Below, piece by piece: positions 1 through 5,544 of a stretch of 6,135 nt of DNA (positions within the stretch are counted from its first letter, which is position 1; every line of letters starts with the position of its first letter). Source of the DNA: Anaerolineae bacterium (GTDB lineage Bacteria; Chloroflexota; Anaerolineae; JAFGEY01); NCBI GenBank assembly GCA_016929205.1, contig JAFGJF010000031.1:1-6135 (forward strand), written 5' to 3'. The position numbers and the translations under genes were made by a program. Under the pieces are notes generated by a model. The model was given only the letters and a program-made list of their open reading frames with translations. It was not told the origin of the DNA and did not search any database.

Positions 1-993
1 CCATGTGGCAACTTTACTCACCGAGGTTGCTATACGTCCGTGTACGCATATCCCATCTCTTGTTTTCTCCAATCAGCCATTGGCGTCGCGCCAGAAAACG
101 CTGGGCCGGTCTCCAAAGAATCCATCTTGAATGCGGCTCAGTTAACTGCGGAAGACGAGATCAACATCTCTGCACACGATGCAAACTCGATGTGGGCTGT
201 ATTGAACGTGCTAGCCCTGCTCCCGCCGAGACTACGGCTGAAAATGTGGTCGATTGCAGCATTAGTCTCCCAGCTAGAAGTTCCTCCAGCTCTCACCAGG
301 GTGTCAACTGATATCGAGGTGTTAAACGAACTTCTCAGACTCGAAGATGACATTGATAGTGTAACCGAGGCTTGGGATATGTGGGACAAGCTTCCCGAAG
401 ACGATGAGGGCAACAAATACCTAGAAACAGCGTTACTGCCGGTTTGGGCCCTGGCTATATTTTCCAAGTCTTGCTTGCTGGGACGTGGTGGAGATGAATC
501 AACTCAAGACTCACTGAAGTCCATATTCAAGACCTGGTTTGATGTCGTGGGCGATCGCCAATTCCGTGCCCAGCGTGACGAACGTGGTTACTCTTATAAT
601 CCAGTGACGCTGGCAACAGCCATAGCGTTACCGGGCAGACGAACACATGCCGTATGGGCGAAACTGCGAACGTTTTTCGACGAACAGGATGGCTGCAAAG
701 AGCTCGTTGAAACTGAAGGTCAGGGGGATGATGTAGAGACCATGTATTTTCCCTTAACTCATCTTCTAATAGAGCTCGATCATGAGGGTACCGGCAAGCC
801 GCGTGCGAGCGCCAACGAAAAAGCCGGTGAAGATATGGTTATGCAGGCCATGTGGCCTATTGCGATCATCGGTCGCGCCCTAGGCAAACCATTGGATGCT
901 TCCATTGCAGATTTCATCGAGGAAGCGGATATGCCAAATCGTGACGAGATCCACCGGCGTGTCCAGATTGCCTTGGCAGCACGAAGCCATTGA
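1..993 (+). CDS. Hypothetical protein, 5' end outside the window
   Basis: I do not recognise this protein. The frame is open from the first base to the TGA at 991-993. The first possible internal starts are a GTG at 40 and an ATG at 190, and neither has a convincing ribosome binding site, so the gene most likely begins upstream and at least 330 residues are seen. No signal peptide or membrane segment is obvious. The protein reads as soluble and mostly helical, rich in Leu, Ala and acidic residues, with scattered Trp. Acidic stretches include LRLEDDIDS and KLPEDDEGN, and it ends with a charged stretch and ALAARSH. No catalytic motif stands out. Three 60-base lines of this gene (301, 481, 661) count 79 G+C of 180, lower than the methyltransferase, deoD and hydrolase genes, so it may have a different history. 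That it is coding rests on the long open frame and protein-like composition. Confidence 0.6.
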   Translation, partial: PCGNFTHRGCYTSVYAYPISCFLQSAIGVAPENAGPVSKESILNAAQLTAEDEINISAHDANSMWAVLNVLALLPPRLRLKMWSIAALVSQLEVPPALTRVSTDIEVLNELLRLEDDIDSVTEAWDMWDKLPEDDEGNKYLETALLPVWALAIFSKSCLLGRGGDESTQDSLKSIFKTWFDVVGDRQFRAQRDERGYSYNPVTLATAIALPGRRTHAVWAKLRTFFDEQDGCKELVETEGQGDDVETMYFPLTHLLIELDHEGTGKPRASANEKAGEDMVMQAMWPIAIIGRALGKPLDASIADFIEEADMPNRDEIHRRVQIALAARSH

Positions 994-1447
994 GCTTTCG
1001 ACAAATGGGAGAAATTGTCCAAACAAGACATACCGTTTAGACGCATCCAGTTGGGCTTCTACTGCCTATTCTGCACCAGATGACACTCGTATCTGTACTG
1101 CTGCCCTGGCCCGATCCTATATGTTGGTTGAATACGCTTTAGCAAGTCCGAACTCTGCAAATAGACGTGTGGCAGTAACAATGCCAAGAACGACATTTTG
1201 GCCCGGCGAACGGCATGATCGGATGTGCAATACTCCAATCAACTCCGTCTCAGTCACGGGTCGTTGAACACCTCAACAGAATCTCAATAGCGCGGATTCG
1301 TATGCTTTGCACGTTGCTGAAAATGGTACGATTCGTCTGTGGTGATCCATGTCATCTGATTACAGCATGATTTGATTGCTTATGCCAGTGTCGTCGTCAA
1401 CCGGTACGCCAATTTGACTAACAGCGATGAACATTGCCATCATCAGC

Positions 1448-1519
1448 GGTGTCGTCGCCTCGGTGAGCATTCGCCTGGTGGGGCGCAGATATGCGGCCTG
1501 GTTTTCGACGGCGGCGATC
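1448..1519 (+). repeat. 72-bp dispersed direct repeat, copy A
   Basis: This segment aligns without gaps to 4904-4975, with 60 of 72 bases identical by hand count. It includes a run of 20 identical bases (GTCGCC...GAGCAT core) and a shared TATGCGGCCT. The similarity does not visibly continue upstream of either copy. Read on the plus strand, both copies encode a similar peptide (17 of 24 residues the same, sharing VASVSIRL and YAA). Read on the minus strand they are equally similar (17 of 24, sharing RRMLTEAT). The twelve differences are spread over all three codon positions, so the comparison does not show protein selection in either frame. It is best called a dispersed intergenic repeat or a shared gene remnant. 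Confidence 0.75.
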
Positions 1520-1721
1520 GGATTGTATATACCTTCCACTTGTCAGCACAACCATCCGCATCGATCAGCCAGGCGGGTGAGGATTGGGCCGCAAGTGAGA
1601 TGGCTATCCGGGAGTGACTGTCATTTGGCGCGGTTGGCAACGAGTGCAGGACGTTGAGAGATTTGTGTTGGTCTGTACGGTGGCTTTTGGTACTCGCCCG
1701 TTTTTGCAACTAACACGATAT

Positions 1722-1728
1722 GGAGGAG
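1722..1728 (+). promoter_or_regulatory. Ribosome binding site that fixes the methyltransferase start
   Basis: GGAGGAG lies just upstream of the ATG at 1732; counting GGAGG at 1722-1726 gives a 5-base spacer. It overlaps another in-frame ATG at 1720, which therefore cannot be the start because the Shine-Dalgarno bases would lie within its own first codons. The choice of 1732 follows from this. Confidence 0.85.
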
Positions 1729-1731
1729 CAC

Positions 1732-2556
1732 ATGACAAGATATGCGCGAGCGCACGACATGGATAGCTGGCTGTGCGATCCACGGGTCGCTGCTCGGGGA
1801 TATGCCCATCGCTGGCGATCTGCCGTCGCGGCTGGTAATGGCGAAGACGCATTCATTGAACTGGTGGATCGGCATCTCCGCCCTGACGCCGATGCGCTTG
1901 ATCTCGGCTGCGGACATGGCGAGCTGACCCTCATCCTGGCGGCTAAATGCCGCTCCATCGTTGGCATCGAGCGCGACCCCGGCTACCTGGAATTGGCCAG
2001 GGAACTCGCCGCAGAGCAGGACGTCGCGAATGTCCAGTTTTTCCAGGTCAATTTGGCCGGGGTCAACGATGAGAAGCATGTGTTCGCCGGTATCCCGCTG
2101 GCCGACAACAGCGTTGACCTGTTCGTCAACCGCCGCGGCCCGCTTCTGCGCCGCTACCTGGGTGAAGCCCTACGGGTTGCGCGCCCCGGCGCGGTCATTG
2201 TGGGCCTGCACCCCGGTGGAAACGGCCCCACACCGATCTGGTGCGACCGGCTGCCGGAACCATTCCAGAAAGTGACTCTGGGAGGGCGGTCATTTGACGA
2301 AACGGCAAGTTGGGTGACGGACCCGTTGCGCGCCGCCGGCATCTCTGATTACAGCCTCTGGTGGCTGGATGTGCCCGAGTTTTACCACACCCCCCACGAA
2401 CTGTATGTCCGTCTGAATGTATTGCAATCCGCGGATGCACCTGCGTACCAGGCCGTCGAGTCGCAGTTGACGGAAATCCTCAAACAATATGGCACGCCGC
2501 AGGGGATTATCCTGCGGCACCAACGGCTGCTCTGGCTGGCGTATCTACCCGAGTGA
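1732..2556 (+). CDS. Class I SAM-dependent methyltransferase
   Basis: A 274-residue cytoplasmic protein with a Rossmann-type SAM-binding core. Motif I is ALDLGCGHGELT at residues 55-66, and the acidic residue at the end of strand 2 is Glu80 in VGIERD, which should bind the SAM ribose. A motif-IV-like segment follows at 121-139 (IPLADNSVDLF, then VNRRGPLL). The post-motif strand is ARPGAVIVGLHPGG at about 150-163. The first 50 residues are helical and Arg-rich. The C-terminal 80 residues, with several aromatics (WWLDVPEFYH at 210-219), probably form a substrate lid. The substrate is not evident. NRRGP stands where many small-molecule methyltransferases have a different loop, and no N/DPPY nucleic-acid base motif is visible. 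The gene is monocistronic and converges on the DUF4342 gene. It is GC-rich (39 of 60 in line 1921). The fold assignment is firm and the reaction is unknown. Confidence 0.9.
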   Translation: MTRYARAHDMDSWLCDPRVAARGYAHRWRSAVAAGNGEDAFIELVDRHLRPDADALDLGCGHGELTLILAAKCRSIVGIERDPGYLELARELAAEQDVANVQFFQVNLAGVNDEKHVFAGIPLADNSVDLFVNRRGPLLRRYLGEALRVARPGAVIVGLHPGGNGPTPIWCDRLPEPFQKVTLGGRSFDETASWVTDPLRAAGISDYSLWWLDVPEFYHTPHELYVRLNVLQSADAPAYQAVESQLTEILKQYGTPQGIILRHQRLLWLAYLPE

Positions 2557-2594
2557 CAAATCATCGTACCATTATCGCACCAACCAGGTTGATC

Positions 2595-2606
2595 GCCCAA
2601 TTGGGC
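2595..2606. repeat. 12-bp perfect palindrome between convergent genes
   Basis: GCCCAATTGGGC is a perfect palindrome 38 bases after the methyltransferase stop. It has no loop and no T tract, so it is a poor intrinsic terminator. It might be a protein-binding site or chance. Nothing else supports a function. Confidence 0.3.
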
Positions 2607-2614
2607 ACAGGCGC

Positions 2615-2650
2615 AAAAAAAGGACACCCCGTGGAAAGGTTGGGGTGTCC
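2615..2650 (-). terminator. Intrinsic terminator of the DUF4342 gene
   Basis: A perfect 9-bp stem is formed by GGACACCCC (2622-2630) and GGGGTGTCC (2642-2650), with an 11-base loop. Seven A residues at 2615-2621 read as seven U residues directly after the stem in minus-strand RNA. It lies 20 bases beyond the stop codon of the minus-strand gene. On the plus strand no T tract follows, so it should work mainly for the DUF4342 transcript. Confidence 0.92.
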
Positions 2651-2669
2651 CGGCGACGTACTGCTCGGT

Positions 2670-2930
2670 TTACAGCTTTTCCGTCCGCCGCTCGACCACG
2701 ATCGTGCAGTTGGTCACCAGTGCAGCGACGGCTCCCAGTGCGGCCCATACCGGCAGTAGTAGGGCACCGACCACGCCCAAGGCGAGGGGGACCACGATCA
2801 GGACTTGGCCTTCTTCATTCTTGATCGTGATTTGCCGAACCCGGCCCTCGTGGATCAGTTCTTTGACTTTGGACACCAGCCTATCACCGTTGACCTGGTA
2901 CTCTTCTGACTGAATCGGTTCTTCGCTCAT
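2670..2930 (-). CDS. DUF4342 family protein
   Basis: An 86-residue protein. Residues 17-41 match the usual opening of DUF4342 (RLVSKVKELIHEGRVR, then ITIKNEEG). Next comes a hydrophobic stretch at about 43-73 (LIVVPLALGVVGALLLP, then VWAALGAVAALV), and a short charged tail beginning TIVVERR. The family's function is not established; many members have this single hydrophobic segment after a helical, UBA/TS-N-like start, so a membrane-associated role is likely but inferred. The ATG at 2930 is chosen because AAAGAAAGG lies 6 bases before it; the upstream in-frame TTG at 2936 would abut the ribosome binding site. It is a solitary gene with its own terminator, convergent with the methyltransferase and divergent from the nitrilase gene. 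Its length is normal for a small member of the family. Confidence 0.88.
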   Translation of the reverse strand: MSEEPIQSEEYQVNGDRLVSKVKELIHEGRVRQITIKNEEGQVLIVVPLALGVVGALLLPVWAALGAVAALVTNCTIVVERRTEKL

Positions 2931-2936
2931 TGTCAA

Positions 2937-2945
2937 CCTTTCTTT
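2937..2945 (-). promoter_or_regulatory. Ribosome binding site of the DUF4342 gene
   Basis: On the minus strand AAAGAAAGG ends 6 bases before the ATG at 2930. It decides between that ATG and the TTG six bases further upstream. Confidence 0.7.
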
Positions 2946-2956
2946 GATTGTCGCTC

Positions 2957-3020
2957 ATGTTGAACATCAAGACGCTACTATGATTACGATGTTTGTATGG
3001 TCCTGGTTTCAAACATGTTT
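2957..3020. promoter_or_regulatory. Two palindromes sharing a half-site, possible operators
   Basis: In the divergent region between the DUF4342 and nitrilase genes, ATGTT-G-AACAT (2957-2967) and AAACATGTTT (3011-3020) are both perfect palindromes built from ATGTT and AACAT. Their centres are about 54 bases apart, roughly five helical turns. An outer TGTTTG (2990-2995) and CAAACA (3010-3015) also pair. This arrangement could bind a dimeric regulator close to the DUF4342 start. In a region this AT-rich, short palindromes also arise by chance, and no regulator gene is adjacent. Confidence 0.25.
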
Positions 3021-3166
3021 TGACGAATGCCATTGCAGCGACCAGTCAGTGTTTGCTGTTTGGGGAAACTTGCTACACTCTATACACATAAACCAAATTG
3101 GCCAGAAACTTGGCGGCGAGAATGAATTGTCCCTCTAGCTTTGTCCATATCCACCTGTTCTACTCC

Positions 3167-3195
3167 TTGCACTCGACATAGATCCGGAATATAAT
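3167..3195 (+). promoter_or_regulatory. Candidate sigma-70-type promoter of the nitrilase gene
   Basis: A perfect TATAAT -10 box (3190-3195) is preceded, after a 17-base spacer, by TTGCAC (3167-3172) as a weak -35 box (three of six bases agree with TTGACA). Transcription would start near 3202 and give a leader of roughly 75-80 bases before the ATG at 3280. The rest of the 349-base intergenic region (2931-3279) holds no convincing gene. Confidence 0.6.
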
Positions 3196-3267
3196 TGGGT
3201 TGAGATGCGAATTTGTTACGATCGATGATTTTTGATTCCACAAACGAGCAGTGCAAATGGTGGGAAC

Positions 3268-3273
3268 AAGGAG
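3268..3273 (+). promoter_or_regulatory. Ribosome binding site of the nitrilase-family gene
   Basis: AAGGAG with a 6-base spacer to the ATG at 3280. It shows that the frame's earlier TTG at 3232 is not the start. Confidence 0.85.
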
Positions 3274-3279
3274 CGAGCC

Positions 3280-4056
3280 ATGAGCAACCATTCAGCTCGA
3301 TTGACAATCGGCCTGGTTCAAATGCGATGCGAAAAGGCGGCGATCTCGGACAATATAGAGCAGATGGCACAGTACATTTCAAAAGCACGCGAACAGAACG
3401 TGGATATTCTTGGGTTTCCAGAGATGAATATCACAGGATATGCCGATCCCACCAGGTATCCACATGCCATCATTCGTTTGGATGGCCCGGAAATTGCACA
3501 GGTTCTCAAGATCACGGAAGGCGATCGTGAGATGACTGTCTTGGCCGGGTTGATTGAAGAGCATCCGGGACAGAAGCCCTATATTACGCAAATTGCCATG
3601 TGTGATGGAGAGTTGCTCGGTCAGTATCGCAAAGTCTCCATCGAGGATGATGAAGCGGCCTGGTTTTCTGCAGGAGAAACGGTTCCGGTGTTCACCCACA
3701 ACGACCTCACATTTGGCATCTCGATTTGTGCTGACATTGGCAATGAAGCGGTGTTTGCTGCCTGTGCCCGCCAGGGCGCTAGAATTGTCTTTGAATTGGC
3801 TGCGCCAGGGCTGTATGGCGATCAGGCCTCTCGGAATTGGCAGTCAGGGTTCGAATGGTGGGAAGGCGAATGTCAAAGATATTTGAGCGCCAACACAAAA
3901 ACCTACGGATGTTGGGCGGCTGTAGCCACGCAGGCCGGTCGTACCATTGATGAAGATTTTCCTGGCGGTGGCTACGTGTTTGCCCCGGATGGACACCGCC
4001 TGTATGGCACGTCCGATTGGCGACCGGGGGCGGCGTATGTGTCCATAGATTTGTAG
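3280..4056 (+). CDS. Nitrilase-superfamily carbon-nitrogen hydrolase
   Basis: A 258-residue cytoplasmic enzyme with the whole nitrilase-superfamily alpha-beta-beta-alpha sandwich. All three catalytic residues are in place: Glu48 in GFPEMNITGY, Lys118 in GQYRKVS, and the nucleophile Cys150 in FGISICADIGNE. The N-terminal strand LTIGLVQMRC (8-17) is typical. Such enzymes hydrolyse nitriles, amides or N-carbamoyl compounds through a thioester intermediate. The subfamily is uncertain. The segment after Cys150 (ADIGNEAVFAACARQGARIV) is closest in style to amidase or N-carbamoyl hydrolase branches, not true nitrilases, but this is inference. The tail GGYVFAPDGHRLYG matches the usual final strands, so the protein looks complete. 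It is read from its own promoter candidate. It is not clearly in an operon with deoD, because a terminator-like double hairpin lies in the 146-base gap. Three sampled lines of the gene count 91 G+C of 180. Confidence 0.92.
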   Translation: MSNHSARLTIGLVQMRCEKAAISDNIEQMAQYISKAREQNVDILGFPEMNITGYADPTRYPHAIIRLDGPEIAQVLKITEGDREMTVLAGLIEEHPGQKPYITQIAMCDGELLGQYRKVSIEDDEAAWFSAGETVPVFTHNDLTFGISICADIGNEAVFAACARQGARIVFELAAPGLYGDQASRNWQSGFEWWEGECQRYLSANTKTYGCWAAVATQAGRTIDEDFPGGGYVFAPDGHRLYGTSDWRPGAAYVSIDL

Positions 4057-4067
4057 GCGAGCATTCC

Positions 4068-4134
4068 GTAGGTTGGGTAGAGTGAAACGAAACCCAACAC
4101 TACCGTGCGTGAGTTGGGTTTCATTTTGTTCAAC
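4068..4134. repeat. REP-like double inverted element
   Basis: Two inverted copies of a motif ending GAAACCCAAC lie head to head. The left copy is 4068-4098 and opens GTAGGTTGGGT. The right copy is 4113-4134 on the opposite strand. Aligned over 22 bases, 17 agree by hand count. The left copy contains its own hairpin: GTTGGGT (4072-4078) with ACCCAAC (4092-4098), loop 13. The style, GTAGGTTGGGT ... GAAACCCAAC, is like short palindromic repeats that I recall being scattered between genes in many bacterial and cyanobacterial genomes. That recollection needs a database check. The element fills most of the gap between the nitrilase gene and deoD. Confidence 0.7.
4089..4130 (+). terminator. Terminator-like hairpin after the nitrilase gene
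   Basis: GAAACCCAAC (4089-4098) and GTTGGGTTTC (4113-4122) form a perfect 10-bp stem with a 14-base loop, followed by the T-rich ATTTTGTT. It begins 32 bases after the nitrilase stop. It uses the same ACCCAAC arm as the upstream hairpin 4072-4098, so only one of the two can form at a time. The T tract is interrupted, so termination may be partial. Confidence 0.55.
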
Positions 4135-4143
4135 TAGTGCACG

Positions 4144-4183
4144 AGTCGAGAACTTGTCTGGACCCATGTCGTGCTCGACTTTT
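4144..4183 (+). promoter_or_regulatory. Possible leader hairpin before deoD
   Basis: AGTCGAG (4144-4150) pairs with CTCGACT (4174-4180), with a 23-base loop, followed by a short T run (4180-4183). It sits about 20 bases before the deoD start. It could be a weak leader hairpin or terminator. The long loop makes it marginal, and no known purine riboswitch core was recognised. Confidence 0.2.
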
Positions 4184-4202
4184 CTACTCCAGGGGGTGTG
4201 TG

Positions 4203-4904
4203 ATGAGTATCCATATTGAGGCACAAAAGGGGCAGATTGCCCCGACCGTCCTGCTGCCGGGAGATCCGCTGCGGGCCAGGACTATCGCGGAAACGATGCT
4301 CGAGGATGCGATCTGTTATAACGAGGTGCGTGGGATGCTGGGTTATACGGGCCGCTATGGAGGCAAGCGCGTCTCGGTGATGGGAACCGGGATGGGGATG
4401 CCTTCGCTGTCGATCTATGTGCACGAGCTGGCGAGTGAGTATGGCGTCCAGACCATGATCCGGGTCGGGACGTGTGGCGCGCTCCATCGGCATCTCAAGA
4501 TCGGCGACGTCGTGCTGGCGATGGCGGCTTGTACCGATTCGCATATGAACCGTCTTCGTTTCAAAGGGATGGATTTTGCGCCGACGGCAAGCTTTGATCT
4601 GCTGCTCAAGGCGTACGGGGCTGCGCAAAAACGTGGGATCGGCGTGACGGCAGGAAGGATCCTTTCTACCGATACGTTTTACGGTGACGATCCTGAATGG
4701 TGGAAGGTGTGGGCGTCCTATGGCGTCCTGGCATGCGAGATGGAGACGTCGGCGCTCTACACGCTGGCGGCTCAGTTTGGTGTCGATGCACTGGCGGTGC
4801 TGACGGTGAGCGACAACGTGGTGACGGGCGAGGCTGCCACTGCCGAACAGCGGGAAAAGGGGTTTCCACGGATGGCCGAGATCGCGCTGGCGGTCGCGGC
4901 ATAG
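4203..4904 (+). CDS. deoD: Purine nucleoside phosphorylase, hexameric (DeoD) type
   Basis: A 233-residue cytoplasmic enzyme that cleaves purine (deoxy)nucleosides with phosphate into the base and (deoxy)ribose-1-phosphate, as part of purine salvage. Residue numbers match the E. coli enzyme without shift. His4 is present. The phosphate site has Gly20 and Arg24 ([10 protein letters not shown]), Arg43 (NEVRGM) and Arg87 (IRVGTCG, with Thr90). The ribose site is CEMET, with Met180 and Glu181. The base-activating Asp204 (TVSDN) and its partner Arg217 are both there. Asp204 is the residue linked to acceptance of adenosine as well as inosine and guanosine in this family. The length is the family's usual one. 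The ATG at 4203 follows a G-rich site (AGGGGG at 4191-4196); residues upstream of it do not match the family. It is GC-rich (38 of 60 in line 4441). The second copy of the 72-bp repeat starts at its stop codon. Confidence 0.97.
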   Translation: MSIHIEAQKGQIAPTVLLPGDPLRARTIAETMLEDAICYNEVRGMLGYTGRYGGKRVSVMGTGMGMPSLSIYVHELASEYGVQTMIRVGTCGALHRHLKIGDVVLAMAACTDSHMNRLRFKGMDFAPTASFDLLLKAYGAAQKRGIGVTAGRILSTDTFYGDDPEWWKVWASYGVLACEMETSALYTLAAQFGVDALAVLTVSDNVVTGEAATAEQREKGFPRMAEIALAVAA

Positions 4905-4975
4905 GTCTCGTCGCCTCGGTGAGCATCCGCCTGGCCGGACGCTGGTATGCGGCCTCGTTTTTGGCGGCTGTGATC
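4904..4975 (+). repeat. 72-bp dispersed direct repeat, copy B
   Basis: Ungapped partner of 1448-1519 (60 of 72 bases the same). The similarity begins at the last base of the deoD TAG codon (4902-4904) and fades after 4975. In the frame of the following membrane-protein gene this copy is open and reads VASVSIRL and then RWYAASF. However, that gene has its own strong ribosome binding site at 5091-5097, so the repeat is probably not translated. The 130 bases between the repeat and 5105 hold no other clear element. Confidence 0.75.
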
Positions 4976-5090
4976 GTGTCGATCGGGTCGGTAACGGACT
5001 GCAGGCGCTGCCGGCCATGGGCAAACGTATCGTGGGACGAAGCACGCGTTGGTCGTTGGTTGAGAGAAAAAACGGTTGGTGACAAAAAGC

Positions 5091-5097
5091 AAGGAGG
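5091..5097 (+). promoter_or_regulatory. Ribosome binding site of the membrane-protein gene
   Basis: AAGGAGG with a 7-base spacer to the ATG at 5105. It decides the start, because the frame is open far upstream into deoD and through repeat copy B. Confidence 0.88.
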
Positions 5098-5104
5098 CTG
5101 GATT

Positions 5105-5527
5105 ATGACAAAAGATACTGAAAGACGTCATCGAGTCACGAAATGGATACGCTGGGTTGCCCGAATCTGGAGTTTGCCGATCATCCTCTACGCACTGCTC
5201 ATGTTTGCCGGTTATTCGTGGAGCTGGATCACGACCGGCGTGGCAGACCCGTACGCGGTGGAGGACTATCCGCCCATCGAAAACCTGCCCCCGATCCTGA
5301 TGTTCCTGAGCGTCCTGGGATTGGGCGTCGCCTGGCGTTGGGAGCGACTTGGCGGTGCAATAACTCTTGTCTTGTTGCTGGCAGTGCTTGTACTGCTTTT
5401 CATTGTGACGCCGATCGCGCGCGATTTTCCCCGTACAGCGGTCCCTTATCTTTTGGCGCTGGTCGTCGCCATCCCTGGGATATTGTTCCTGGTGTGTTGG
5501 TGGCGATCAAGAGAAGGCAATCCCTGA
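5105..5527 (+). CDS. Small four-helix membrane protein of unknown function
   Basis: A 140-residue protein with a basic N terminus (ERRHRVTKWIRWVARIW) and about four hydrophobic segments: roughly 17-40 (rich in Trp), 62-79, 83-103 (AITLVLLLAVLVLLFIV) and 112-132. An acidic, Pro-rich loop between segments one and two (ADPYAVEDYPPIENLPP, 47-63) and the motif LGLGVAWRWERLGGA (71-85) look like family signatures. I recall small membrane proteins of this layout, annotated only as domains of unknown function, but cannot name the family securely. No cleavable signal or catalytic motif is visible. The positive N terminus suggests a cytoplasmic start, which with four helices gives both ends inside. The tail is CWWRSREGNP. 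It is likely its own transcription unit, or follows deoD by read-through across 200 bases. Confidence 0.85.
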   Translation: MTKDTERRHRVTKWIRWVARIWSLPIILYALLMFAGYSWSWITTGVADPYAVEDYPPIENLPPILMFLSVLGLGVAWRWERLGGAITLVLLLAVLVLLFIVTPIARDFPRTAVPYLLALVVAIPGILFLVCWWRSREGNP

Positions 5528-5544
5528 CGACAGCGCTTAACAGG

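Larger units (their letters stand above)
994..1731. other. Long intergenic region without a convincing gene
   Basis: About 740 bases lie between the hypothetical gene and the methyltransferase. Short open frames exist on both strands, but none has a ribosome binding site, a recognisable protein sequence or a coding-like composition. I found no transposase, tRNA or terminator here. The hairpin at 1000-1019 has only a 5-bp stem and no T tract. The one clear element is the 72-bp repeat copy at 1448-1519. The last 200 bases presumably carry the promoter and leader of the methyltransferase gene. TTGAGA at 1654-1659 could be a -35 box, but no good -10 box follows it. Confidence 0.5.

Noticed and set aside
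896..1267. A 123-codon open frame overlapping the end of the hypothetical gene and running into the intergenic region.
   Set aside because: It has no ribosome binding site, shares 98 bases with a better frame, and its sequence has low-complexity, unprotein-like composition.
1427..1657. A 76-codon frame beginning MNIAIISG and running through repeat copy A, possibly the start of a membrane protein.
   Set aside because: The part after the repeat is not hydrophobic or protein-like, no ribosome binding site precedes it, and the repeat differences show no coding bias.
3019..3047. TTGACG at 3019-3024 as a -35 box for the nitrilase gene.
   Set aside because: No acceptable -10 sequence lies 15-19 bases downstream; the TATAAT at 3190 is far better placed.
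3194..3211. TTGGGTTGAGATGCGAA near the nitrilase promoter resembles the left half of the 4068 repeat element.
   Set aside because: Only about ten bases match well, there is no ACCCAAC partner arm, and the segment overlaps the promoter candidate, so chance is likely.
4134..5045. A 303-codon minus-strand open frame opposite deoD.
   Set aside because: It is the antisense of the GC-rich deoD gene. It is rich in Arg, His and Pro with no family resemblance, while the plus strand has every DeoD active-site residue.
1653..5067. GTTGAGAGA occurs upstream of both the methyltransferase (1653-1661) and membrane-protein (5059-5067) genes, each time with GTTGGT a few bases later.
   Set aside because: Nine shared bases with different spacing to the start codons and to GTTGGT are too few to claim a common regulatory site, though it might be a faint tail of the 72-bp repeat homology.
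4697..5104. A long upstream in-frame extension of the membrane protein, through repeat copy B and into deoD.
   Set aside because: AAGGAGG at 5091-5097 with a 7-base spacer fixes the start at 5105. The extension overlaps deoD and has no start signal.
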